Assembly (NCBI GenBank): GCA_002633005.1
Contig: NMRA01000139.1
Span: forward strand, 1 to 64,000
Direction of reading: 5' to 3'
DNA length: 64,000 nt
Source: Phoronis australis
Taxonomy: Eukaryota > Phoronida > Phoronidae
The first letter of the stretch is position 1, and every line of letters starts with the position of its first letter. The notes beneath the pieces were generated by a model that was not told the origin of the DNA, ran no database searches, and saw only the letters and a program-made list of their open reading frames with translations. This document shows positions 1 to 13,400 of this stretch, piece after piece. The position numbers and the translations under genes are program-made.

Positions 1-1282
1 AGAAAGCGTTAACTCTAAAGACTGTTAAGGCCAAAAACCTTTTCAGGGCAATTTTAACTCGGCTTTAAACGTCATTAAGAGAAATAAGGGTAGTCCAGCA
101 ATTCATCTGACGTCTTGAACGCATCTGGGATTACTGAAAAACTTACCCAAAAGTTCCGCTGACCGCTTTACCGAGTATTCTCAGACAGTATTAATGTTGG
201 CTGAAGCGCACGTGCTTGTTCTTGAAAAACTGCCCTATATTCAGGTCACCCGTGCCAATAGTAGGTAAATTTATTGGACTTAATGAGCTAATTAGAAAAT
301 TGTCATCCCCTAAATGAAGGCTCGTAAATGATAAGCAACCAATTTCAAAGGCCAGAATTTTTTCCTAAATGTCCGCCAAAAACTTTCAAAACTGTGTATT
401 GATTTTGCACATCATCATAGCTTTGTAAAGATTTTAGTTTCCATATCTTCATTTTAATTAACACACTATTGTTGAGTTTATGCACGTCTCATAAATGATT
501 CCAAAAAAATTTCCACTGGGCTCCTTAAAAAGCAGTGCCGCACACCCACTTCCAGATCAGGCAAAGGTTTAAAAAATTAATGTCATCGTGGTTTTTTGTG
601 CATTTAAAAATTATTGATCATGAATTCACTAAAACATCTGTTGAAATGTTTTTTTACAACATACTAATGAGGTCTCATAAATGATTTGAGATTTGGCTTC
701 ACTCAGTGAACATGGTGGTAACTAAAATTTATTTTTTGTTTACGAAAAGCGGCTTCGCTTTGAATATGTCTAGCTAAGTTTCCGAAATGCAATTATTCAT
801 TTCGATTGGATAAGTTTTTATAACAAAGAAAGAGCCTCTTTCTACGTTGTTGTTTTTTCAGCTTCACACAATTTTATGGAACCCTAAGCTAGATCACATT
901 GTGACACCTGCCATGTAAACTGTAGCCAGTCATAAGACACAGCACATTAGACATATTTTTTCTTTACTTTAAAAGTCCTTTGACATTGTTTCATCACTTC
1001 GTACATAATCTATAGTGAGCTGAATATTGGCTTCATCATTTGTAGTGATTCATTGAGAATGAATGTGTAGTGACAACAATTCTCATCTTGGGACGCAATG
1101 TACATTTATATACAACTGCATTCTTCCCAATAACAAAATGTCCAGCTTTTATATTAAATATCCCAGGCTATGAACACTTTTAATTATTTTTGTCATCTCA
1201 AATTTCAGCACTGCATATACCCATCGGAAATTTCCAGTTTTTACATTGAACTTAAGAGTAGATTAGTGGTCTATTGACTTAC
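1..1282. other. Intron or left-edge flank, no exon seen
   Basis: I found no open segment bounded by splice sites that continues the minus-strand oxidase gene, although the family predicts roughly 250 more residues after the last exon found. The stretch is AT-rich. Remaining 3' exons probably lie beyond the left edge. Confidence 0.5.
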
Positions 1283-1411
1283 ATAGCAGGCGAGTTCACT
1301 AGTTATGCTGCCCCCTGTAGTCACACAGTTGGAGTTGGTCAGAGAATTGTTTGGTTGTATTGTGACCATGTTCAGAGGTACGCCCAGTTCAAAGGCCACT
1401 GTCTGAAGCAC
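1283..1411 (-). CDS. Oxidase gene exon (last found)
   Basis: 129 nt in phase 0 encoding VLQTVAFELGVPLNMVTIQP and NCVTTGGSITSELACY. The TGGSITSE string is typical of aldehyde oxidases; XDH has TAASVSAD there. Acceptor GTTTCAG, donor GTAAGT. The gene continues to the left. Confidence 0.9.
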
Positions 1412-4400
1412 CTGAAACAGAACATGCCTGTCAATACAGCACTGTATATCTTAACAATAGATACAAAACACATCTCTATGTATGTAATAATGTATACTAT
1501 ACAATTTCCCACAAATTGAATAGTGAAGGTATGGCTGTGAAATTTAACTTATGTTTGACACTGAAAAGCTTTAATTAACAACCATAGGCGAGACTGATAT
1601 TTCCAAATCCATTTCTTTTGAAATGTAAATCTTAATTAATCATCCAGGAAAGTTCATAAATCAATAACGACTAAAAATCCTTGAAAGCACTGTGCTACTC
1701 CCTTCTTGAAGGATGGTGGAATATGCGAATGGTTATGAGTTCGATAACGACAGAGTTGAAATCTTGGGTAAGGACAAGAACTAGAGGCGTTAAGGAGGCT
1801 ATCTTCCTTTCAAGGCGCTCCTATTGATCATTTCTGGTGATTAAGAAACAGCAAGAATTGAGTGCCATCTGTCCCGCCACTTTAATCATTCCACCATCCT
1901 CAAGAAGAGAGCAGGGCACTCCTAAGGGTTTCTAGTGTAATGGATTTAACTTTTCTAATTTTGCTGGAATTGCAGCAAAACACGAGAGGTTAGTAATGAC
2001 TGGGACTTAACATGGATGCTTTAAAATATCGCAGCTACCTTGACATCACAACCTTGTCCAGACTCAACACCACCATGAGCGACACCTATGGTTCCATCGC
2101 CGTTAAAGATGGTGACAAAAACAGGATACCTTCCACCTTGCCAAGTGGCACCAAACTTGTGCGGTACAAGTGAAAGAGCCTTCTTCTTCCACCTGTTAGC
2201 CTGCAACATTGTCACTGTCGTTACACAACCCTGCTGTGCGATGATCGAGAATCCCGATTTCACTGATCAGCTAGTCCGGAAACAGCCATGTTGTTATCAG
2301 TTTGACAGCGATAATCATGTGAAAAATTAGCCAACCAATTTTCACTTAGTCCACGTCTTTCATTGTGTGCATTCACCTGATAATTAAGCTTACCTATTAC
2401 ATGCAGCAATTATGTTGTAAACCGTGTGCCTCACGCTAACTGATATTCTGAAGAAATACTATTTCAAGCAACATTCAACAAATGTCGTGAAAATGTGTTT
2501 TTATACTATCATCCACAAACTTTGAACAAAATGAGTGACTTAACTTTCAGGTGTTGATTTTTTTGTGTGACTGTAAAAAAACTTGGACTGGCTCACTAAC
2601 CACAGCATGCATACCAACTAAATAGGCTTGTCTATCAAGTTTAATCGAATGTGATTCTGGATCAGATCATGGAAATTTCTTGGTTTTAACACTCAATTCG
2701 AATGGTACAAAACAGTATTATATGGCTTTGCCAACAATTTAAGATGACATCGTGGCTTTGAGAACATTGTGCATCACTTACATTAACACTGCCTTGATTT
2801 GATTTTCATGCATCTTAACAACTTGAAGTACAACAAACTTCTGAATTACCATGAATACACCATTATATAATTATGTTTATGCATAATTATAATGACTGTT
2901 TGCATACAGCTTTAATATGTTTTCAGAACAATTAAGGCAAAATTACATCAAATTGTTTCTATTCCTGTGAACATATAAGCTTACAAATGGGATTTATGCA
3001 TTCACTCACCTTATTAAATGTCTCAATCTCCTGCTGCCTCTTGGTGAAGTCACTAGATGTCTCTAGCTGTCCAATTAGAGTGTCAACATTCCAATACTTC
3101 AGGGTCATCCCAGTTGGAGTGACCTGAAACATGGTTCCACCAATTACTGTGTCTAATAAAGCTACATGGGATAAAGTCAACTCATAAACTAGACTGCATT
3201 AGACAAATCTTACCTTGACAGGATTGCATGCAAGTGGACGAGAAAGCATGCACCATACCCAAGGGTATCAGTACATCAAAGGCTCAGAAAAAGCCGTCAC
3301 AGATAACAAAATGGGCTAATCGCTATTCATGTGCTTGGCTGAACGTGTTGGATGAGATAATTGCAGAGGCCAACATGACTCAGTTTTAAAATAGTAGCCA
3401 TCATTGACTTCTTAAAATTGGTTCATTATAATTAAGAGAAATTAGCGATAAGTTTTCTTCAGCATTGCAGCTGAGCCAGGAGCTTCAATTTGTGAACTGA
3501 TTAGGACGGTTAGTCACACTCTGGTTTAGGCTCACTTAGGCGTTGGGGTAACAAAATCCCAAATGTTAGCGTAGGAGTGAACTAAGTTTCCAGGTACACC
3601 TCAGTGTGCTAAGCTTATTCAGAACTGTTACCAAGTGATTGCATGCAACCACTTTGAAATTCACTTACACAAATGTATGGTGAACTTTGATGAGAGAGAT
3701 GCTACAATTATTTTATTTTTGCAGTAAACACAGCCTCCTGACCAGGCAGTCTCATCATGCTGCACACATTCACAGATACGTACTTGCATACTTTATTGAG
3801 ATGAAGAATATAAATCGGTAAATAAAACAACAAGAATGGATCAACTGAAATTTTCAGATGTAATAACATCCTTTGTCAACAGAAACAGAAATGTAACGGT
3901 TATGACATGTTCAAGCCAAGTCAACAGTGTGGCAACATAAAAATAAAATGTTCAAGCAGGGCTATCACTTACGCCATCCCCATCTCCAAGATGGTGTTCA
4001 CATGAGAATAACATGTTTGAGGTTTTTCAGACCTAATCACTATGTTTCATTACCACTGAGTAAATTCCCACAAATCGTTACAAGACTCATTTTGGACACA
4101 CAATTGATTCTTTTCAATGTAAAAAACAACTGCATAATTCAAGAAAAGCAAGATTTGTGGATTGGTGTAGAAACTCTATTTTGCCGGTATTGGTGTGAAA
4201 AGGGTATTTGTTACATCTCAGATCTTATGGACAAGAACATGAAGTGGTCATTACCTGGCCTTGTTTGTACAAATTCAGTTTCTTTATCTCTGATGGATCT
4301 TTGTTCAAACTCTTGGCTACATGTTCCATAATGCTTTCAATCAAAAATGTCGCTTGAGATGAACCTGTAATTAACAAATAAACAAATAATTTCACTTATA

Positions 4401-7400
4401 ATAGGATTTGAGCAGATCTTGGAGTATTATATAGTAGTATCACGGGCTCAGTAAATCGCGATATTGACCATAACACCATTTCAAATTGCACATCATTTTC
4501 CCATGACTGAAGTTACAATTAAAAGATTCAAATCTGCTCTCTCTCTCATTTACCAAAAGTTGACTTTACCTCTGCACCACCAACACATAGTCCAACTTAA
4601 CACCATTTGAACTTCATACGAATTCTCACATCATATTTATGTTTGACAGTAAATATAAACCATCAGGTGACTGCAAACCTCCATCAAGGCAACGCAGTTT
4701 CCTCCATTACGCCATTGGAAAGTGTGTTTTCAAAGGCTAAAATTTTCACTGTGACTCTCAATACACATCATTTGCATACGCTTTGAGCATGCTGACACAA
4801 ATCTTCCAATTGCACTAAAAAACCAAAAGTCATTGTTTTGCTTTAAAAAAACCATTGTATGAACCAAAAACCCCGCTAGATACCGATCCCAAGCCCGGCG
4901 TTTCCTTTGAAAAGGAGAAGGGAAAGTCGAATGGTCGGCGACTAAACCGACTCCCCCACCAGGCTTGCCTGGTGAGGATCAGGGTAGTGCAGGAATAAAA
5001 ACAAGACCTGACAAAAGGCAGATGATCCCAAGAGGTCATCCCAGAACCTCACTGCCTTGTGGGCCAAGTTGGAGAGACTAAAGTCTACAGGAAGGACACT
5101 GCAAATGAAAAACCCGTTGACAAAACGCCTAGCCAACGCCTCGATGGTAGGCTAAAAACCCGACAATGATGAACCAAAACATGATAACTTTCCCAAAATA
5201 TAATTACTTATTATTCCTTTATCCATTTCGAGCACCTCCTGGATTAAAAATTAGTATTGTGTGATCGACATGTGATTAAAAGCCCAAACACAGCTTCCTT
5301 CCATAACGAATGTAATCACATGATAATCACATGATAATCATGCGATGAAACAAGAAAATTCTTCGATGGAATCATGATGAGTTTGTCATAACGTCACAAA
5401 AAAGTTTTAAAAAGAATTCAAATTGTGCTGCCGTAGAAATGGCCAGTACGAATGTGTGAGCGGTCAATATGGAAAATTATAAGAGTTGATAACTTCACAC
5501 TCAACCTGTCCATGTTGCAGTCATTTTGAGTCGTCTACGGATTCATGCAAAAAGACAAAAAAATTACCTTTGCTTGGTCCCTTAGTTCTCAGAAACAAAA
5601 ATCTTCAAAAATTTGGATCAAATTTTAAAAATATTCACTAAGTCTGCTAATTGGGAAAGTGTAATTAATGCTTTGGACAATCAGTTAATCGATGGGTGAG
5701 GGTAAAAATGACCTAGTAGTCTTTTGGAACTTAAGGATTCCCTTTACCACTGTAGTATTTAGCAGAAAACCATTTTACCTCTCAGTTGAATTTAGTAAAC
5801 CTACTAATTGTTCAACAGCAGGTAACAGAACCAGTTGTGAATGAAATCAGGAATTAGAGTTTAGACTGGTTTCTTGAAAACAAGTCAACCTAAACTGCAG
5901 TGCTGCAAAGGCAGACAGGTTTGCATGACTGATAAAACTGATATTCACTCACCAGGAGCACGAAGACTGGTGCTGGATGGTGCATTGGTCTTGCACATCT
6001 TTGGAATCACCTGCCAGTTAGCGCAGTAGTACACTGAAATAAACCATATGGTACTCATTGTTTTCTGGGTTTGGAAAATACCGGTATGCTAGTAACTGTC
6101 ATGGAGAAATGACATGTCGATTAACTACTCAATTTGACCCTAGAACATATACCTAATAACCAAAAAGATAAACAAACTTGCCATATCTCATGTTCTCATA
6201 CATGGCAGTGATACCATTTAAAGTTTAATTAACGTTTGCTTGTGTGAACCCTGTGTTAAGTAAGACAGAAATTAAGGCCTTAACATGTTCTTTCTACAGC
6301 ACTAGATGCCAAAAGTGCCATAGCAGGCATGTGAATAATGTATTTTATTGCAGTCGTTGCAAATTGAAAGTCCATTCTCAAAATTTACGCATGAACATTC
6401 CAATGTCAAAACTTAAGACTTGAGCAGCATAAATCTCATAAGGCTACCCCAACCGCTAGAGTTAAGTTCACTGTACCTGACTCAGTGTGGTAATTAAAGT
6501 TCAAGGAGTCTTTGGTGCGTTTATGCATCTATGATCTCGAATAAGCTGACAGATATTAGTCTGCATTCAATTCATACGCCAGTCAGTGTAGTAAGTTAAT
6601 TGTTGCAATCTGTTGATTTAGAACTTGCCTCAAGGTATTACCGCAAATGCACAAAAGTCTTAAAACTGACAATAATAATCAAACAAAACTGAATGTCTTC
6701 TCAAAAAACTCGTAACCAATTGTTTTGACTTTTTAGGTATAAAATTTGTTTTGCGCAAGTCACTGGAATATAAACAATCACATGGACAGTTCAAGCCTAG
6801 TTTCAGTAAATATTTCATGAGTCCTCTTTGTGAACCATGCTTTTAGTATACAACTTTCACAGTTGAACTGTGTAAGTATACACAGCTTAACAAAGGGCAT
6901 GAGGTCATGGCTGAGAAGATCATTTATTACCCTCTGTGGATCAGTGAATAGCCAAGCCCAGAATGCTAGATCAAGTGTTGTGGGTCAGTAGACACATCTC
7001 AGTAGTGATACCCTTGTTCAAATCTATGAAATTATTTGTTAGCATAAACTTTTGTACTTCAAATCATAAGCGCAATAAAACAGAATTGCATTTGCAGCAG
7101 ATGATATCAGTTAGCAGCTTTGTGAATCCGTGTTCCAGTCATGACATCATCAAACAATCACCTTGCAAAGGATAACAAAACTCACTTCAGTCATAATAAT
7201 TGCCAAATAGCATTCATTGAGTTCTATGGACCGCGGCCTGCTTCACTAGAAATTCAAAACTTTAAGCTATTATGACAACATAAAAATAAGACATTCACCA
7301 TGAACGAGAAGACTCAAAAAACCTGATTTTCATCTCAGAGATAATCAAATTGAGACAAGTGTTGTGATGTAGGACCTTTTTACTCGTAATAAGTTCTTCA

Positions 7401-10400
7401 GTGAAACAGTTTCCAATACTTATTTTGAGATGATTTATATCAGAACCACAATAGTGGCATCAAAATAGTGGACTCTCACCATTATCAATCCAATATTTCA
7501 ATAGCAACGCCACATTGTCATTTGGCGAGCATCCTGAATCTTCATAGGCAGTCATCTTTATGCCATTCAGTTTTCCATCCTTTGTAAATCCAACCTGAAT
7601 TGAAGAGAAACAGAGCTATATAAATGGAATTTCAACTTTTCATAACTTAAGGTTAACAGACTTCCTAATTGTCACAAAATTAATGTTTCTTCAAATACTT
7701 TCTAAAATTGTAAGTTTCGATTCATAAAACCAAGCACTTGGTGAGCATGAAAATAATCTGTGAATCACATTCACATGTAAATTTTCGTCTCTAAAGAAAA
7801 GAACCAACTCACTCAATAATCCACAAATCTTTAATCACATGCGATAAGTTTTTTTCTGCTTGTTAATTTTAAAGCGGTTCTGGGTTTATTTTCACAGGAA
7901 AAAACAGAATTTGCAAGGTTTATGTTGAAATTTTCATGTCTGTTGAAGTAACATCGATCTTTGTAAAAGTAGGATTTCTAGTAAAACCGCAATCAAGTGA
8001 TAACAAATATTTTTGGATTACTTTCCGACACGAGATCTAATAGCAGTCAAAAATGAAGATTCCTGAAATGTCGATTTCACGAGTTAAACCTTTCGTATTC
8101 AAAAAATACTGAGGAAATGAAATCGTTGCGAATGAATGTCTGTTACCTGAGGAGTATTTAGCAAAAACATTACGGTACAAATTCTCCAGTCTGGGACATT
8201 CTCTATAATTTGGGACACTGAAATTCAAGCCAAAATTTAATTTTCTTGATTCTGAAGATTAGGGCACACGTAATTGAGGCGTTTATCATATTTCTCAAAA
8301 AGTAAGCATTGCATTTTGTATTAACAACGTCTGAAATAAAATTGTTAAAAATGCCAGGCAAAACAATACATTTCTGTCTCATAATTCTTGAATTTGGGAT
8401 AGTCAATATTGCCTGTTTCTAAAATTAGGTACATCAGTGAAATAATAAAATTTTTATTGTCACAAGCTGGAAACTGTTTACCGTAATCTAAATATTTGTT
8501 TGAAGTAAATGATAACTAGCATTTAACTAAAATACAAGAGAACTATCAAAACAGATTGCCAAAGTCAATTCTTTAGACAAAATACTTTTTGCCATGCCTC
8601 AAAAGATTTGTAGTTTAAGGAAAATGAAGTGATCAGTTTTCCTACATTACATTTTAAAAAAAATGAGTAGTGTTAACAGCTTATACTCTCTTGTATATTA
8701 GTGAACTAGATTTAGAAATAGTCACCTGATAATCGGCCATACACGGATGTCTGCCTCCAATGGAGGCCATGTTGGTTTTGAGGTCTAGCTTCATATAAAC
8801 AGGTCTATAATGTAAAGACATGTGGTATTTTAACAGGGTGTTGAGCATACTAGAAACTGGCAGACAGGTGGCGTCATTGTTAGGTAGGGCGTGACCTGTG
8901 ATGATGTGTATTGTATTTAATGATTAGCCATTGTTCCATGTCACCGAGACTTGTGCCTCGGATGTTCACTTGTCTTGTCCATGTTGGGGTGTAATAATTT
9001 GTGTTTGATGAAGTGCATGGTAAACCTTTAGCAGAGATCATATTTCTATGTTTAGTGCTACGTGTAGTTCTAATTTAAAGGAATTGTGAGTTCTCGGGTT
9101 TTCTGCATTAAAAGTTTGCATTGTTCATCGTAGGGAGAGTTCTTGGCATGTTCAGTGTGAGTAAAAGTATTTGAAGTTTAAAACTTTGGCAAGTTTCATT
9201 TAAATACAACCAGATGTGCAACTTGCCTTCCAATACAGAACACTTTCACTATATTGTATGAGCAACACAAAAACTTTGTTGTCTGCAGACTCACCAGGTG
9301 ATAAGATGTCAGACTAGTTATGTAACTGATTTCATAAAGTTAACGCAGACGCAAAGAAATTCAAAAAATAATAAATATCATTTAAAAAGAAATACAGACC
9401 TGTTTAAAAAGAAATACAGACCTGTTTGTGTGGGAGGCAGCCAAGGCACACGCACAAGACACCAGATGGTTGCGCGTAATGCGAGCACCAAATGACCCAC
9501 CAATGCGTCGCTGGGTCAGTTGTATACGACTATTATTCATGCCAAGAACATTTGCTACAGCACGCTGGACTCCATCCATCCACTGGGTGGTGGGGTGCAG
9601 TAGCAGGCCATCATCTGTGGGTATGGCTCGACACACCTGGCCAATACACAATGAGCATATGTCAACAAGAGTAACGTGAACAAAGTGCACCCCTAAATCG
9701 TTTGTTTTCTATGGCTGCTTATCACTTTCATGTAAGGTACAAGGAGAAAGCAATTTGACAACACGGGTTGCAAAAGTCAGAATTGACAGAAAAGAGTTGG
9801 TACCTTACCTTTTAAAAACAAAGCATAATTCAAAATGTAAAAAATAAACGGATTTCATTAATTGCTACAAAGAAATAAAACATGTCACCTTTGGGACACA
9901 AGAGCATTAGGCGTTCAAAAATTACTAGGTCTGGCCTCACTTCTTTTCAAAAAGAACTATCAGGCATATGTGCACCCAGCCTAAAACATAGGGGGCTCGA
10001 ACTTTTGGGTATGCCGACTGTTTACTGAAATAAATCAACGAGAACTAAAAAAAACAGGAACATTCGGTCCAGGCCTACGAATTGTGCATCCGTGCCAAAT
10101 TCCTATGGACTTTTGTCTCGTTTGCTCGGACTTTTTGTTTCATTGAGGCAAACTTTTTTGCCCAATTCACCAAATTGGAGGGCTCATTTGAGCCCCCGAG
10201 CCCACCCGGGTGCCGCACCAGGGGGGCTCATGTCATCAGGTTTGGAAAATTTAAAGATGGACACAAAACGACAAAATGGTCAAAGCAGTTGTTGGATACA
10301 AGGGGAGTTATATTAGTCTAATCGACCCAAACATAAACTGCTATCAGCGCATTGCTGTTGCAGTACATCCGCGTCTAAGTTTCAACGAAATCCATCCATT

Positions 10401-13400
10401 GGTTTTCTAGATATCATCTGGAAACACTCTTATGTCGTGTTACATCTTCAAAGTTTGCCTATTGAAGTTCTCGTGAGCCAGAAATATGATGGCTCACAAA
10501 CATTCCAAAAGAGTTGTTGAGACCAAAACAGCCACTAGGAGGTGCTTCAGTTGTCTGATCCACCCAAAAATCTACCAGCGGTGACACCAATTATCTTCAC
10601 ATGCCTCTAACCCTTATTAAATTGAACTCAGTTCAATGATTCTCTAGATATAATCAAGAAATGCTTTCCCCCAAAGTATGGCTGGAAGAACTCCTTGCCT
10701 AGATCAAAATGTCTATAACAGGCCATATCTTGTAAGAGTTATCTTAAAGCACAAAACAGACATGTTCCTACAGTATACCAATCAAATCCTCTTTTGCGTT
10801 CCCAGTAGAGCTTGAATATTGAAACTGATGCACAATCAGCAAAATTTTGAAGAATTCAATTAAAAAAAAAACAAATAAAATGTCAACAAGTGTTACAATA
10901 CGGCATTTCAAACAAGCACCAAAGACTTGAGACGTGATCGAGACAAATAAGTTCAACAACCAAGTGTGTCACAGGCAAGACCCACCTGTGTCTCCATGTG
11001 AAAGTGGAACTGACCTCCCAAATACACCTTTCCACTAACTGTGTTGGTAGACTTGCTGATGGCACCTGGAATACATGTGAGATGATGTTGGAGAAATTCA
11101 TAAACTAATTACAGTTTATAATTCTTTACTTAATACTATTTATAGCACACAATATGGCCGACCTGGGAAATTTTATTTTGACAAATATCTCCACAAAAAA
11201 TACAGTAAATTATAGTCTAAAATACTAGCGTAGTTTTTTCTCAGTGTATAAGTCGCAAAACAAATTTTGGTAAAATTTCCAATAATTTGAAGGACAATAA
11301 TCACACTTGAGAAAGTCTTACACCCCTAACAGGATTTGGAAATAAGTGGACAAGAAAGCGTGCACTGTTATTAACCTCAGTCAGTATGCAGCAAATTTCT
11401 TGGCACATCAAAGACTTGATGGCACCATTATGGATTGAAATGACCTAGTCGTTATTTATGTTTAGCGTATGAGTTAACTTCCAAAGTATAAAAACAAACA
11501 AGTAAGACAAATGACCAAGTATAACATGACTTTTTAAAATTGAAAAAGTAAATAGTGGCACGAGTCTTTAAATTTTTATAATCGATGGACTAAAAGAAAA
11601 ATTTGATTGACTATAGGTTTTCTTCTGCATCGCGGCTAAGCCATGAGTATTAATTTGTGAATAGATTAGGATGGGTTAGTCACAGTCTGGCTCACGCCCA
11701 CTATTGGGTAACAAAGCCCCAAATGTTAGCGTAGGAGTTGCCTCTTGATGCAAAGTAAGTAGAGAATTACCGCAACTCCTCTAAATTTCTGTCAAAAAAC
11801 AGCACAGGTTATCTCTCTATTCCATTCAAACATTGAAATCTATAGTGGAAAGAAGTGCACCACTTAATGCACCATGAAACTACAACGCTGCGTTATACGG
11901 TAAAAATGTGACCAGAGCCTGATGAACGTATACATTACACAGACTACTGAACTATTGTTCTATTTCCAGCTATATTTGTAGCCAACCTACCTTCATTCCT
12001 GTGTTGGCCAGTTTCAGTCAGAGAAATGAGCAACTCAATAATCCCACCCATGTAAATAGGCTATAGAGACTGGTGTAAATTGAGCAAAGGTTTTACAAAT
12101 GGTGAATTTCCCACAGAAACCTACATTTTTACTAAAATTTTACCATCAGCATCTCCAACTTTGAGCGTGGCACTTGGATCGACGTCAAAGTAGGAGCCAG
12201 CAGCAATAGCCTGATCAATGTTTAGTATTGGAGTCCGCACATTCTTGTATGTCACTTTCACCAGGTCGACTGCATAGTAACCCAAACCTTCTGTCTCTGA
12301 AATAATGTTAGGGTACTCAATGCAACTGAATGTCCATGGCTCGGTGATCAATGATCAGTACATCATTGGACCAACAGTCTATACTTACAGGTATGCAAAC
12401 CTGCAATCACTGTTTTCTTGTGAAGATCATCAGGATATGAACACAAACACCGCCATTTTCTGCTACAGGAAAGTATGGTCATCAGCAGAACATATTGTAG
12501 TATCTCATGTATTTTTTGAAGTCCTTAATATGCCATAGAACACAGTGCAGTATTCCATGTATATTTGAAGTACTTAACATGCAAAAGAACACATTGCAAT
12601 AGTTCAGGTATATTTGAAGTACTTAATACTCCAAAGAACACATTGCAATATTTCATGTATATTTGAAGTACTTAATACTCCAAAGAACACATTGCAATAT
12701 CTCATGTACATTTGAAGAACTTTTAAGTAAAACATTCCAATGCCCTAACACTGTTAACATTAACTTGCTTGGCACTAGATTTCCAGAGACTGTCAATTAA
12801 TATGAAAATCACATTTATGAATATAGAGTAAAGTTGACAAACAAATGTGTAGGCTATGCAAGTTCTTTTTTTATGATCGATCATGTCCTACAATTTGGAC
12901 ACAAGACAGATACAACAACTAGTCAAAAATAGAATATTAAGGTTATTTCAGTTAGAAATGGTTCATTTATTGAAAGAAACTGCATGTGCCTTTTCATTTT
13001 ACTTAACAGCCCAGTCCATGCTCTCTCGTCTCGGGCATTCACATTTTTGAACCTAATCGTTGGCACAACTGGTGTGTAAAGGAGTATTTTGATCATGGCC
13101 TTTAAATCAAAGATAAAACACAGGCAGTTAACAGACTTGGCAGGTGGAGCAACATGGTTGTAAGCAAGTGGATCAAGGTGGGTAACTGACTAAAAAATGG
13201 TGATTCGAAAGTAAACTACAGGAAAGTTAGGCATCACCAAGGGAGTTAGGCATCACCGAGGGAGTTAGGCATCACCAAGTTCTAATGTTGGTAATGAATT
13301 CGTAATTTTTGCCTTCATTTCAAAAGTCACTTATATCTGCTTCAAAAGAAGGATAAGCGTTGTAAAGATCAGTCTGAGGTAAAGCAATTCAGAGATTCTG

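Noticed and set aside
1274-1519. Plus-strand frame at the left end
   Set aside because: It is antisense to the oxidase exon 1283-1411.
3927-4331. 134-codon plus-strand frame
   Set aside because: It is the antisense of an oxidase exon (4255-4364) plus intron and has no protein-like motif.
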